From assembly GCA_964466595.1 (NCBI GenBank), contig CAYXNR010000061.1:1-11329 (forward strand): a DNA stretch of 11,329 nt. Reading direction: 5' to 3'. Within the stretch, counting starts at the first letter, position 1. Each line of letters opens with the position of its first letter. The stretch comes from JABDGC01 sp964466595. GTDB lineage: Bacteria; Pseudomonadota; Gammaproteobacteria; DSM-16500. Both the position numbers and the translations under genes were made by a program. The notes beneath the pieces were generated by a model, which was not told the origin of the DNA, made no database searches, and worked only from the letters and a program-made list of their open reading frames with translations. Shown here one piece after another: positions 5,068 through 11,329 of the stretch.

Positions 5068-6485
5068 TGGCGAGGTTTCAAGCTAAAACGATTGATTGAA
5101 TGAAAAACAAAGGGAGGTAGGCAGCAAAGCACGATGCCAAGAATAAGAATAGCTTCATAAATTGCGAGCCTTCCCACCTCAATTTGCGCTGGCGGTAAAA
5201 ATCCAACTAAAATAGCCGCAATACAAGTTAGAATCCCCGATCCGCAGACCAACCAAATCCCTAAGGATCCACCTGGAATTTTAAAGGCACGTTTTACCTG
5301 GCTATGCTTATGATGCAAGCATAGCGCAGCACTAAATATTAAGATGTAAAATAAAAGAGCTAGCTGTGCGGTGAGATTGGATAAAAGCCAATAAGAGCTT
5401 TTCACCGTTGGCATCACAAAAAATAAGGCGGAGAGAATGGTTACAATCAAGCCTTGTAATAATAAAATCCCAATAGGCATTTTTTTTGTATTCAGTTTTC
5501 TAAAAAATTGAGGAAGATTGCTATCATCGCAGGCAACCCACAGACCACGCGCTGGACCAATAATCCAGGCTGCTGCTCCACTGAGGCTCCCAATGACAAT
5601 CAATAGGGCTAAGAGAGGCAGCAAGAAAGAAAGATGATAGGCTCTTAAGAAAACAGCAAAAGCATCAATTAATCCTGAGACTAAATTCAATTCCTGAAGC
5701 GGAATCACAATGGTGATTGCAAGTGAGGCCAGAACTAAGGTGGCTAAAATGAGCAAGCTTGAATAAGCCAAGGCACGCGGATAATCTTTTTGGGGATGAC
5801 GCACATCACCGGCATGGACAGCAGACATTTCCATACCCATTAAACCAAATAAGATATTGGTCACAAAAGCAATATTTTTGAAATCGACTTGACTCGGAAG
5901 CAAGTGCTTCAAACTAAAATCAATCTGATTGGGGTGGCCTAAACAAAGCCAGATGAAGCCGAGAGTGGCAATAAACAGCATAGGTAAAAGGGTGCCCAAA
6001 ATAGCACCGACAGTACTCACCCAATTTGAGACAGACAGGCCTAGACAGTTTATGAAGGTCATTCCCCAAAACAAGATTAAAACTACAGAAACCATATAAA
6101 TTTTATTGTTGACTAGCTCTGGCTGGATTAAATAGGCTAGAATTCCTGCGATAAAGGCAAAAATAGTGGGATACCATACTACATTGTAAATCCACTGCAA
6201 CCAGATAGAAAGAAAGCCTAGCTTGGGACCAAAAGCCTCCCGAACCCAGACATAAGAGCCGCCCGTCAAAGGCCAGCCCGTAGCTAATTCTGCTGTAACT
6301 AAAACAGTAGGGATAAAGAAAAGTAAGCCGGCTAGCCCATAAAAAATGACAAGCGCGAAACCAAATTCGGCTCCTATAGTTAAATTACGTAAACTATCGA
6401 CAGCGATGACATTGATCATGACCAAGGCAAAAACGCTTAAGGTCTTTGTTGAACCGGTTTTGGATGTTTTTTGCACTTTATACAT
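5064..6485 (-). CDS. APC family amino acid permease, GadC-like (glutamate:GABA antiporter family)
   Basis: The 473-residue protein is an inner-membrane transporter with about 12 hydrophobic helices. Near the N-terminus the segment AELATGWPLTGGSYVWVREA (66-85), then GFLSIWLQWIYNVVWYPTIF, matches the helix 2-3 region of the GadC/YjeM branch of the APC superfamily. GLMGMEMSAVHAGDVRHPQK (about 215-234), followed by DYPRA, corresponds to GMExSAxHxxExxNPxxxYP in GadC. These proteins exchange an amino acid for its decarboxylated or neutral counterpart. The real substrate here is not predictable, and no decarboxylase or glutaminase is nearby. The start is ATG 6485 with AAAGGT five bases upstream. The stop overlaps the start of the methyltransferase gene, making a two-gene unit. 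The C-terminus is short and lacks an obvious GadC C-plug-like extension. Confidence 0.9.
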   Translation of the reverse strand: MYKVQKTSKTGSTKTLSVFALVMINVIAVDSLRNLTIGAEFGFALVIFYGLAGLLFFIPTVLVTAELATGWPLTGGSYVWVREAFGPKLGFLSIWLQWIYNVVWYPTIFAFIAGILAYLIQPELVNNKIYMVSVVLILFWGMTFINCLGLSVSNWVSTVGAILGTLLPMLFIATLGFIWLCLGHPNQIDFSLKHLLPSQVDFKNIAFVTNILFGLMGMEMSAVHAGDVRHPQKDYPRALAYSSLLILATLVLASLAITIVIPLQELNLVSGLIDAFAVFLRAYHLSFLLPLLALLIVIGSLSGAAAWIIGPARGLWVACDDSNLPQFFRKLNTKKMPIGILLLQGLIVTILSALFFVMPTVKSSYWLLSNLTAQLALLFYILIFSAALCLHHKHSQVKRAFKIPGGSLGIWLVCGSGILTCIAAILVGFLPPAQIEVGRLAIYEAILILGIVLCCLPPFVFHSINRFSLKPRQ

Positions 6486-6501
6486 TTACCTTTTGCTTTT
6501 T

Positions 6502-6572
6502 CTAGATCCCCGCTTTCGCGAAGGACAACAATTTCCCTGGATCCCCTACTTTTGGGGAAACCGCGGGAGGGT
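6502..6572. repeat. Degenerate palindromic repeat remnants upstream of the permease
   Basis: Two diverged copies resemble the common dispersed element GATCCCCGCTTTCGCGGGGA: GATCCCCGCTTTCGCGAAGG at 6505-6524, and GGATCCCC...GGGGA from 6539 with the short stem TCCCC (6542-6546) / GGGGA (6554-6558). They lie in the 135-bp gap between the 330-residue protein gene and the permease gene. They may stop upstream transcription or form part of the permease leader. Confidence 0.4.
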
Positions 6573-6620
6573 TAATTGAACTGGCATCTTAACATATAAC
6601 AATTATAAGAGCTCGTCAGC

Positions 6621-7613
6621 CTAAGATCTAGCAAGCGCCAAAAGCGGGTGACTTTCACTGTCATTATCAGACCCTGACTCGCTCTCTTCCTTATTCTCGT
6701 GAAGTTGAAGATTGCTCTCGTTATTATTTATTTTTATTTCGGAAATTTCCTGCCTGCCCTGATCTACCCACCGCTCAAGATCTTCCGAAAATTGATCAAA
6801 AAAACTTCCGACAAAACTAAAGGTGGAGATACTACCTAAAATAATCACCGCCCACTTAGAAAGATCAAATAGTTCCTCGGGGATCACCGAACCAATTTCT
6901 TTGGCTCGCTTACCCAGAGCATTCAAACCTTGATAACCTGAGATATTGCTCACCACAATTTGAGCAACCAGTAAGCTACCCAAGCCAACACGCCCTAAAA
7001 TGATTTTAGTGCTGCCAGCGCAAGTTCGATGAACTTTATTTTGTTTGGGATTGAAAACTACTTCCTTGCTGCTTTTCCTTTGCAATAAATTATCTATTTT
7101 CATACCTAATTTAGACATGGTATAACTACTTCGTGAATAAAAAAACATAATAAAACCAGAGATGCAAAAAGAAGCCGAGCCGATCATACTTAAAACACGC
7201 CCGGTTGTAGAATGAGTTTCATCCGCAGTGGTAATTTCTAAGGCCGACACGGAAATAATTGTGCTGAAGACTTCAGCAATCACATAAAAAATTTTGCTTA
7301 ACTGAGGTAAAAAACCTGCAAAAAACCCTCTTTTTAACTCAAAATCAAGAAAGACAGTTCTGAGTTCATCATGTTTCGCTAATTTAATATTGGCATATTG
7401 CTCGGACCCTTTAGGATCATCCACATAAGAGCCGCTTGCATTTCTTTCTTGAAGACAGGCTCGAATCTTATCCGCTATAAATTGGTTTAAGCCCGAAGCA
7501 TCTATGCCTGTTAATTGCTCATCTTTTAGAATGAGATTTAAATCCCTCACCTCAATCTGGTTGATCTCATAGGGCTCTGTTCTTTGAATAAGTACAGAAT
7601 AAGATAAACGCAC
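6621..7613 (-). CDS. Hypothetical four-helix membrane protein with acidic C-terminal tail
   Basis: I do not recognise this family. The 330-residue product starts at GTG 7613 with GAGGAG nine bases upstream. No in-frame ATG is available before codon 143, so GTG is the best start. Visible parts are a soluble N-terminal region (1-95), hydrophobic segments at about 97-125, 139-160, 203-225 and 253-273, a basic loop between the second and third (RKSSKEVVFNPKQNK, 179-193), and an amphipathic stretch SFFDQFSEDLERWVDQ. The tail (about 289-322) is rich in E, S, N and D. There is no signal peptide. Paired hairpin-like helices plus an acidic C-terminus occur in Dot/Icm (type IV) effectors of Legionellales, but nothing decisive shows secretion. 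It lies 87 bp downstream of the H1-like gene and 135 bp upstream of the permease gene, both on the same strand. Confidence 0.65.
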   Translation of the reverse strand: MRLSYSVLIQRTEPYEINQIEVRDLNLILKDEQLTGIDASGLNQFIADKIRACLQERNASGSYVDDPKGSEQYANIKLAKHDELRTVFLDFELKRGFFAGFLPQLSKIFYVIAEVFSTIISVSALEITTADETHSTTGRVLSMIGSASFCISGFIMFFYSRSSYTMSKLGMKIDNLLQRKSSKEVVFNPKQNKVHRTCAGSTKIILGRVGLGSLLVAQIVVSNISGYQGLNALGKRAKEIGSVIPEELFDLSKWAVIILGSISTFSFVGSFFDQFSEDLERWVDQGRQEISEIKINNNESNLQLHENKEESESGSDNDSESHPLLALARS

Positions 7614-7647
7614 CCCAATCCACTCCTCATTTCCTTAGTTGAGAGCC

Positions 7648-7676
7648 GACCCCAAGTCTTCGGCGACCCGGGGTTC
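7648..7676. repeat. GC-rich imperfect palindrome
   Basis: GACCCC (7648-7653) can pair with GGGGTTC (7670-7676) with one bulge, and the inner GTC TTCGGC GAC adds a second short stem. It lies in the gap between the H1-like gene and the 330-residue protein gene and is far more GC-rich than its surroundings. It may terminate the H1-like transcript, although no T-tract follows on the minus strand. It also resembles a decayed dispersed repeat. Confidence 0.45.
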
Positions 7677-7700
7677 AAGCATTCAATCCGCTTCGCCTAT

Positions 7701-7862
7701 TTATTTTTTACTAACTGTTTTTTTGACGGAGCGCTTGGCGGCGGTTTTTTTTGTCTTGGGCTTTCTAGAAGATTTAGCCTTTTTAAGGGGCTTTTTCATG
7801 TTCTTCTGTACTGACTTTTTTACTGCTTTTTTTGCTTTAGAAAGCACTTTCGTTTTTTTCAT
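7701..7862 (-). CDS. Lysine-rich histone H1-like protein (53 aa)
   Basis: A short minus-strand gene runs from ATG 7862 to TAA 7701, with AAGGA nine bases upstream (AGAAAGGAAAATTTTAAATG). The product is a 53-residue, almost purely basic peptide: MKKTKVLSKAKKAVKKSVQK, then NMKKPLKKAKSSRKPKTKKT, then AAKRSVKKTVSKK. Lysine makes up over 40%, with A, S, T, V and P between lysine pairs and no aromatic or acidic residue. This is the composition of the C-terminal domain of histone H1 and of bacterial H1-like proteins such as chlamydial Hc1 and Coxiella Hq1, which condense the nucleoid. Function is inferred from composition only, which is weak evidence of homology. A longer open frame on the plus strand (7639-7866) is its antisense shadow: it is F-rich because it mirrors lysine codons. 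It is transcribed away from sodC. Confidence 0.75.
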   Translation of the reverse strand: MKKTKVLSKAKKAVKKSVQKNMKKPLKKAKSSRKPKTKKTAAKRSVKKTVSKK

Positions 7863-8106
7863 TTAAAATTTTCCTTTCTATAAATAATGATTAATTAATA
7901 AAAAAACTTGATCTTGATCACTGCTATGGGGCAGTATCTCCATCAAGCGGGGCGTAATCTATCATAAATTTTAAACTTAATCTTTCTTTTCATCGAATTA
8001 TATAGTTAAATAGCAGCTACCCGATTCTCTTGTCATGCATATGGCACGCTTGTGTCAGTATGCATGTGTAGAAATTATCATTAAAAAACCCACAAGGAAG
8101 CCTCTC
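7863..8106. promoter_or_regulatory. Divergent promoter region between the H1-like gene and sodC
   Basis: This 244-bp AT-rich gap must hold promoters for both directions. For sodC, TATAGT (8001-8006) is a candidate -10 with only a weak TTAATC (7977-7982) as -35. CATGCATA (8034-8041) and TATGCATG (8059-8066) form an 8-bp perfect inverted repeat with a 17-nt spacer, about 40 bases before the sodC start. This could be an operator or a leader hairpin. TTGATCTTGATCA at 7908-7920 is a short direct repeat. Confidence 0.4.
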
Positions 8107-8613
8107 ATGATAAAACTCTGGAAAATATTTTTTTCCTTCGCTTGCCTCTTGCTATCCACCACAGTCTTAGCAGCTATTTCCATTCCCATTTATTTTGTCT
8201 CGGACTCTAATGTAGGTAAGCTAGCAGGCACCGTTATCGTTTCAGAAACAAAATATGGGCTTTTATTCACGCCCGACTTACACGGACTGACACCAGGCCC
8301 CCATGGTTTTCACATCCACCACAATCCTTCCTGCGATCAAAATGGTATGGCAGCAGGAGGACATTTAGATCCTAATAATTCTAATATGCATTTAGGGCCT
8401 TACAACGATAAAGGTCATTTAGGCGATCTCCCGGTTCTTTTTGTGCTTGCCGATGGCACTGCCACGCAAGCTCTATTAGCGCCACGCCTCAATCACCTAG
8501 ATGAAATTCGCAACCATAGTTTGATGCTTCATGAGGGCGGTGATAATTATGCTGATACGCCGGCCAAACTGGGAGGCGGAGGTTCTAGAATGCTTTGTGG
8601 AATAATAAAATAA
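8107..8613 (+). CDS. sodC: Periplasmic Cu/Zn superoxide dismutase
   Basis: SodC converts superoxide to hydrogen peroxide and oxygen in the periplasm, often protecting intracellular bacteria from the host burst. I place the start at ATG 8107 (AAGGA eight bases upstream). An open frame extends to 8035 but would put 24 residues before the signal peptide. The 168-residue product begins with a Sec signal (about 1-23, ending VLAA). All metal ligands are present: copper by H69, H71, H86 and H142, zinc by H86, H95, H104 and D107. They lie in GFHIHHNPSC, AAGGHLDP, HLGPYNDKGHLGDLP and LMLHEGGDN. The disulfide pair is C76 and C164, and the active-site arginine is R161 in SRMLCG. GGDNYADTP has Tyr where many relatives have His. 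It is the first gene of the exported cluster, with 15 bp to the lipase gene. Confidence 0.95.
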   Translation: MIKLWKIFFSFACLLLSTTVLAAISIPIYFVSDSNVGKLAGTVIVSETKYGLLFTPDLHGLTPGPHGFHIHHNPSCDQNGMAAGGHLDPNNSNMHLGPYNDKGHLGDLPVLFVLADGTATQALLAPRLNHLDEIRNHSLMLHEGGDNYADTPAKLGGGGSRMLCGIIK

Positions 8614-8628
8614 GAGAGAGGACTTTGT

Positions 8629-9696
8629 ATGAAAAAAATTTTTCTATTTGTATTTCTGTGGTTTCTTTCCGGGAGTCTATTCGCTGCTATTGATGAAATG
8701 GTATTTTTTGGCGATAGTTTAACGGATAATGGCAATCTCTATCGTATACTTAAATTCATTCCTCGTTCTCCGCCTTATTATGAAGGCCGATTTAGTAATG
8801 GCCCCACTTGGGCAGAAACAGTGGCGCAGCATTACGAAAAAACTTTTGATCTGCCTTACACCATCTATGCCTATGGCGGCGCTACGGCTCTCGCCCAAGC
8901 CCCGACTGCTGGCGATCAATTCTTCACCCCAATCACACTACAAGGTGAAATTTACGAATTCTATCTTGCTTCTCTTTTTTCTGATAAAAGCAATAAACTC
9001 TATGTTATCTGGATAGGGGCAAACGACTATCTCATGGATAAAGAAACGGATGTCGACACGCTCACCTCTCAGGTTGTCGATCAAATTTCTGAAGGCGTGT
9101 TTTCCTTAATTGGGAAAGGTGCACGCTATTTCTTAATTTTAAACCTACCTGATTTGGGGTCGCCGCCTTATGCAGAAATAAACGATCTAAAGGATCGCTT
9201 ACATTCTCTTTCAGAAATGCACAATGAAAAGCTAGCGAAGGCAATTGAAGGCTTCAATAATCTGAACTCTAATATTAAAGTGCTATCCTTAGATGCTTAT
9301 GGAATCTTTAATGATTTATTGGTCAATACAAAAAAATACAATGAAAAATATAAAGTAAATTTAACTGTTTTAAATAAAGCTTGTTGGCAAGGCGGTCTCA
9401 CCTTCAATAATCGAGCCACTTCTTCCTTACTTTATTTAAAAACAGATTTACAAAATAAACTTCTCGCTAATCAAGTGAATGATAGCGCTGCGCTGACTAA
9501 TCAAGTCATAGCTTCTCCCGGCTTAAAAGAAGCCTATTTGAAGGGCCGAATGAGAGAACTAGGACTGAATCCCTGTAGTAATCCTGATCAGTATGTATTC
9601 TGGGATTTAATCCATCCGACAGAAGTGGTTCATCAAATATTATCGGCTATCACCATAGAAAATATAGACAGCCATGCCAAAGATTTATTTAGCTAG
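8629..9696 (+). CDS. Secreted GDSL lipase / phospholipase A (PlaA/PlaC-like)
   Basis: GDSL esterases of this branch act on phospholipids and lysophospholipids, and some also transfer acyl groups to cholesterol. The 355-residue product starts at ATG 8629 (AGAGGA upstream) with a signal peptide of about 20 residues (FLSGSLFAA). Catalytic blocks are complete: FFGDSLTDNGN (Ser30 nucleophile), GRFSNGPTWAE (53-63), GANDY (Asn132) and WDLIHPT (Asp326, His329). The mature chain has exactly two cysteines, C252 and C316, just before the Asp/His block. Legionella PlaA and PlaC have a comparable disulfide loop that a protease clips for activation, so the same is inferred here. The lipase gene lies 15 bp after sodC and 22 bp before the protease gene, so co-transcription is likely. 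Exact substrate preference cannot be read from the sequence. Confidence 0.92.
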   Translation: MKKIFLFVFLWFLSGSLFAAIDEMVFFGDSLTDNGNLYRILKFIPRSPPYYEGRFSNGPTWAETVAQHYEKTFDLPYTIYAYGGATALAQAPTAGDQFFTPITLQGEIYEFYLASLFSDKSNKLYVIWIGANDYLMDKETDVDTLTSQVVDQISEGVFSLIGKGARYFLILNLPDLGSPPYAEINDLKDRLHSLSEMHNEKLAKAIEGFNNLNSNIKVLSLDAYGIFNDLLVNTKKYNEKYKVNLTVLNKACWQGGLTFNNRATSSLLYLKTDLQNKLLANQVNDSAALTNQVIASPGLKEAYLKGRMRELGLNPCSNPDQYVFWDLIHPTEVVHQILSAITIENIDSHAKDLFS

Positions 9697-9718
9697 CTTT
9701 AAGGAGTAAATTTAGATT

Positions 9719-10816
9719 ATGAAAAAATCTATCCGAAGGATCTTGGCTTGCTCAGTGCTGATTTTTGGCTGCAAGGCTGAAGCCTTAGCACTAGACAAGC
9801 CGATTACTGCCTATGTTTTATTAAATCATAGCTCAAAATCAAAATATCTTACCTCAGCCCATCTCTTCCCTGCCAAAAAGCCGGTTATGTTAATGAACAT
9901 CAAATTAACAAGCCAACAAAAGCAACTGTTGCAGGAAGCCAACTATGAAAATAAAGAAGCTTCAGAGCCCACAGAGCTCAAAATGCTTCCTTCTCAATAT
10001 GATCGTGGCATGAATGGTACGCCTGTGCTTGATCAAGGCATGCATGGTACCTGCGCAACCTTTGCTAATACAGCTGCCATTGATGCCTTACTAGGAAAGG
10101 GTGATTATGTCAGCCAGCTCTGTCAACTCTCTTTAGGAAATTACTTTGAACAAAAGGCTTATTTACCTAGTGGCTGGGAAGGCAGTGTTGGACCGCTAGT
10201 CTTATACCAAATTCTAGGCTTTGGCATCATTAATAAAACCAATCAAAAAATAAAATCCTGTGGTGGCCTAACAGACTACCCTGATCATGACCTCAATAAC
10301 CGAGGTGGTTCCATGTCTTTAGACGAATTTAAGGAATTGAGTGAAGATCTTTCTGAAAGATTGGATTGGCAAACACTCTTATCCTTCGAGCAACGCTTTG
10401 CATGGGAGACAACAAATTCCATTAAACCCAATGCTTTGCTGTATAAAGTTAAAGAGGTAATTTCATCCACTCGTAGCTATGAAGATTCTCGCCTTACTTT
10501 CGGTGCACTCTTACCTGTCAACTATTGCAGCGCCGGTGCTTGTGCTCGCTATCATGCTGAAGATGATACCTGGGCACTCACGGAGACGATTAAACTAGAC
10601 CAAGATCCCTATCTTGCCGGTCATGAAATGGTCATTACTGGTTATGACGATGAGGCGGTTGCCTTTGATAATGAAGGCCATAAACATCAGGGTCTATTGA
10701 TTCTCCGCAACTCCTGGGGTAGCGATGTTGGCGATCAGGGTAACTATTACATGAGCTATGACTTCTTCAAAAAATATGTTGTGGAAGTGCAAAAAATAAC
10801 TATTCTAAAATATTAA
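9719..10816 (+). CDS. Exported papain-family (C1) cysteine protease
   Basis: This is a cysteine endopeptidase of the papain fold. The start is ATG 9719 with AAGGAG twelve bases upstream, a slightly long spacing. The 365-residue product has a signal peptide ending near ALA (23-25). LIFGC (14-18) looks a little like a lipobox, but Phe at -2 argues against lipidation. Residues about 26-90 may be a short propeptide. The catalytic domain carries TPVLDQGMHGTCATFAN with oxyanion Gln106 and nucleophile Cys112, then AGHEMVITGYDDE with His302, and LRNSWGSDVGDQG with Asn331. The spacing between Cys and His, about 190 residues, is long for papain and implies insertions (the CGGLTDYPDHDLNN and SAGACARY regions). 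Classical WAF after the cysteine is ATF here, as in other bacterial C1 relatives. It follows the lipase gene directly. Confidence 0.9.
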   Translation: MKKSIRRILACSVLIFGCKAEALALDKPITAYVLLNHSSKSKYLTSAHLFPAKKPVMLMNIKLTSQQKQLLQEANYENKEASEPTELKMLPSQYDRGMNGTPVLDQGMHGTCATFANTAAIDALLGKGDYVSQLCQLSLGNYFEQKAYLPSGWEGSVGPLVLYQILGFGIINKTNQKIKSCGGLTDYPDHDLNNRGGSMSLDEFKELSEDLSERLDWQTLLSFEQRFAWETTNSIKPNALLYKVKEVISSTRSYEDSRLTFGALLPVNYCSAGACARYHAEDDTWALTETIKLDQDPYLAGHEMVITGYDDEAVAFDNEGHKHQGLLILRNSWGSDVGDQGNYYMSYDFFKKYVVEVQKITILKY

Positions 10817-10905
10817 AATTGAAGATTAGGACTAGACCAGATATACTAACGCCTGTTGTTACTAAAAGGACTTTGTTGAAAGACTCACTAAGTAAGGAGA
10901 AAAAA

Positions 10906-11235
10906 ATGATCCTCTCGAAAACATCCGGTACCCTACTCTTGTCAGCTATTTCAGTGCTAGGGCTTGTTTTTATCAGCGGTTGTACTAACACACATCATGA
11001 AACTTCTGTTGCTCAATATGTTAAAAGTAGCGCCATTACCTTTAAAGTAAAAGAAAATCTCGTTAGAGACCGTGATGTGAATAGCGCACGCATTGCTGTT
11101 AACACTTATAGAGACACGGTAACCTTGAGTGGTTTTGTCAAAGATTCCTTTCAAGAAGATAAGGCCATTGAAGTTGCTGAAAACGTCAAAGGCGTGAAGT
11201 ACGTAGTAGACAACTTAGTAGTTACAAATGCCTAA
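10906..11235 (+). CDS. BON-domain lipoprotein (OsmY-like single BON)
   Basis: The 109-residue product starts at ATG 10906 with AAGGAG six bases upstream. A frame running back to TTG 10819 has no ribosome-binding site and would put a charged leader before the signal peptide. The signal ends in the lipobox ISGC, giving lipidated Cys26. Residues about 38-107 form one BON domain: AITFKVKENLVRDRDVNSAR, then VNTYRDTVTLSGFVKD, then DKAIEVAENVKGVKYVVDNL. The two conserved glycines are G76 and G96. BON proteins bind phospholipid or envelope surfaces and are often induced by osmotic or envelope stress. E. coli OsmY and DolP carry two such domains, this one only one. It lies 89 bp after the protease gene, so it may be in the same transcript or have its own promoter. 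Confidence 0.9.
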   Translation: MILSKTSGTLLLSAISVLGLVFISGCTNTHHETSVAQYVKSSAITFKVKENLVRDRDVNSARIAVNTYRDTVTLSGFVKDSFQEDKAIEVAENVKGVKYVVDNLVVTNA

Positions 11236-11260
11236 TTTAAGGTAAATACGCTTCCTTCAC

Positions 11261-11291
11261 TAACCGTCATTACTTTTTTTAATGACGGTTA
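11261..11291 (+). terminator. Hairpin after the BON lipoprotein gene
   Basis: TAACCGTCATTA (11261-11272) pairs perfectly with TAATGACGGTTA (11280-11291), a 12-bp stem with a T-rich loop. It starts 25 bases after the stop codon and probably ends the exported-protein transcript. The T-run is in the loop instead of after the stem, so the terminator call is not certain. Confidence 0.6.
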
Positions 11292-11308
11292 AAGGAAATT
11301 ATTGTTCT

Positions 11309-11329
11309 ATGGAAAAGCTCAAGTTAGCG
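11309..11329 (+). CDS. Possible start of a further gene (cut by window end)
   Basis: ATG 11309 is preceded by AAAGGAAA at 11291-11298 and opens a frame reading MEKLKLA to the last base. The ribosome-binding site is reasonable, with AAGGA about 12 bases from the ATG. Seven codons are too few to identify a product. Confidence 0.35.

Noticed and set aside
7639..7866. 75-codon plus-strand open frame rich in phenylalanine
   Set aside because: It is the antisense image of the lysine-rich minus-strand gene at 7701-7862, which has the better start signals and a sensible composition.
8035..8106. Upstream-extended start for sodC
   Set aside because: It would place 24 residues before the signal peptide, lacks a ribosome-binding site, and overlaps an inverted repeat; ATG 8107 has AAGGA at proper spacing.
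10819..10905. TTG-initiated extension of the BON lipoprotein
   Set aside because: No ribosome-binding site, and a charged 29-residue leader would precede the lipoprotein signal; ATG 10906 has AAGGAG.

Overview
The window looks like a piece of chromosome from a low-GC gammaproteobacterium, most likely of the Legionellales/Coxiellaceae-like intracellular group. This placement is inferred from gene content: a GadC-type permease, a PlaA/PlaC-like GDSL lipase, a periplasmic Cu/Zn superoxide dismutase, a lysine-rich H1-like peptide, an Rpn-family nuclease, a eukaryote-like DOT1 methyltransferase fold, and dispersed palindromic repeats. No rRNA or tRNA gene, CRISPR array or complete insertion sequence is visible.

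Layout. Positions 1-371 hold a C-run, a five-copy 21-bp tandem repeat and AT-rich DNA without a convincing gene. Positions 372-1269 (minus) are a wrecked cytochrome P450 that has lost its middle and is frameshifted. Next come an intact Rpn-family nuclease gene (1476-2396, plus), a strong hairpin, and the C-terminal remnant of a NodB-type polysaccharide deacetylase (2464-2760). Positions 2791-2957 are repeats: a 27-bp perfect inverted pair, then a 34-bp tandem repeat that runs into the 3' end of an L,D-transpeptidase lipoprotein gene (2939-3496, minus). The 337-bp gap after that has a very AT-rich stretch and a tight cluster of DnaA-box-like 9-mers. A small holin-like membrane protein with a cysteine-rich tail follows (3834-4151, plus), then a second copy of the palindromic repeat pair.

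Positions 4300-7862 are all on the minus strand. In transcription order they are a 53-residue lysine-rich histone H1-like protein (7701-7862, hidden under a longer antisense reading frame), a 330-residue membrane protein of unknown function, a GadC-like amino-acid antiporter, and a membrane-anchored DOT1-like methyltransferase. The antiporter and methyltransferase share an ATGA overlap and should be co-translated.

Positions 8107-11235 (plus) form a run of four exported proteins: Cu/Zn superoxide dismutase, GDSL lipase, papain-family protease and a BON-domain lipoprotein. The first three are tightly spaced, at 15 and 22 bp. All four carry signal peptides, so the products act in the periplasm, at the envelope or outside the cell. 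The lipase has only two cysteines, which could frame a loop like the one that is proteolytically clipped in Legionella PlaA/PlaC. The neighbouring protease is therefore a candidate activator. The window ends in a hairpin and the possible first codons of another gene.

The most notable points are the DOT1-like methyltransferase coupled to an antiporter, the hidden H1-like gene, the lipase-protease pairing, the DnaA-box cluster and the decaying genes among repeats in the first 3 kb.
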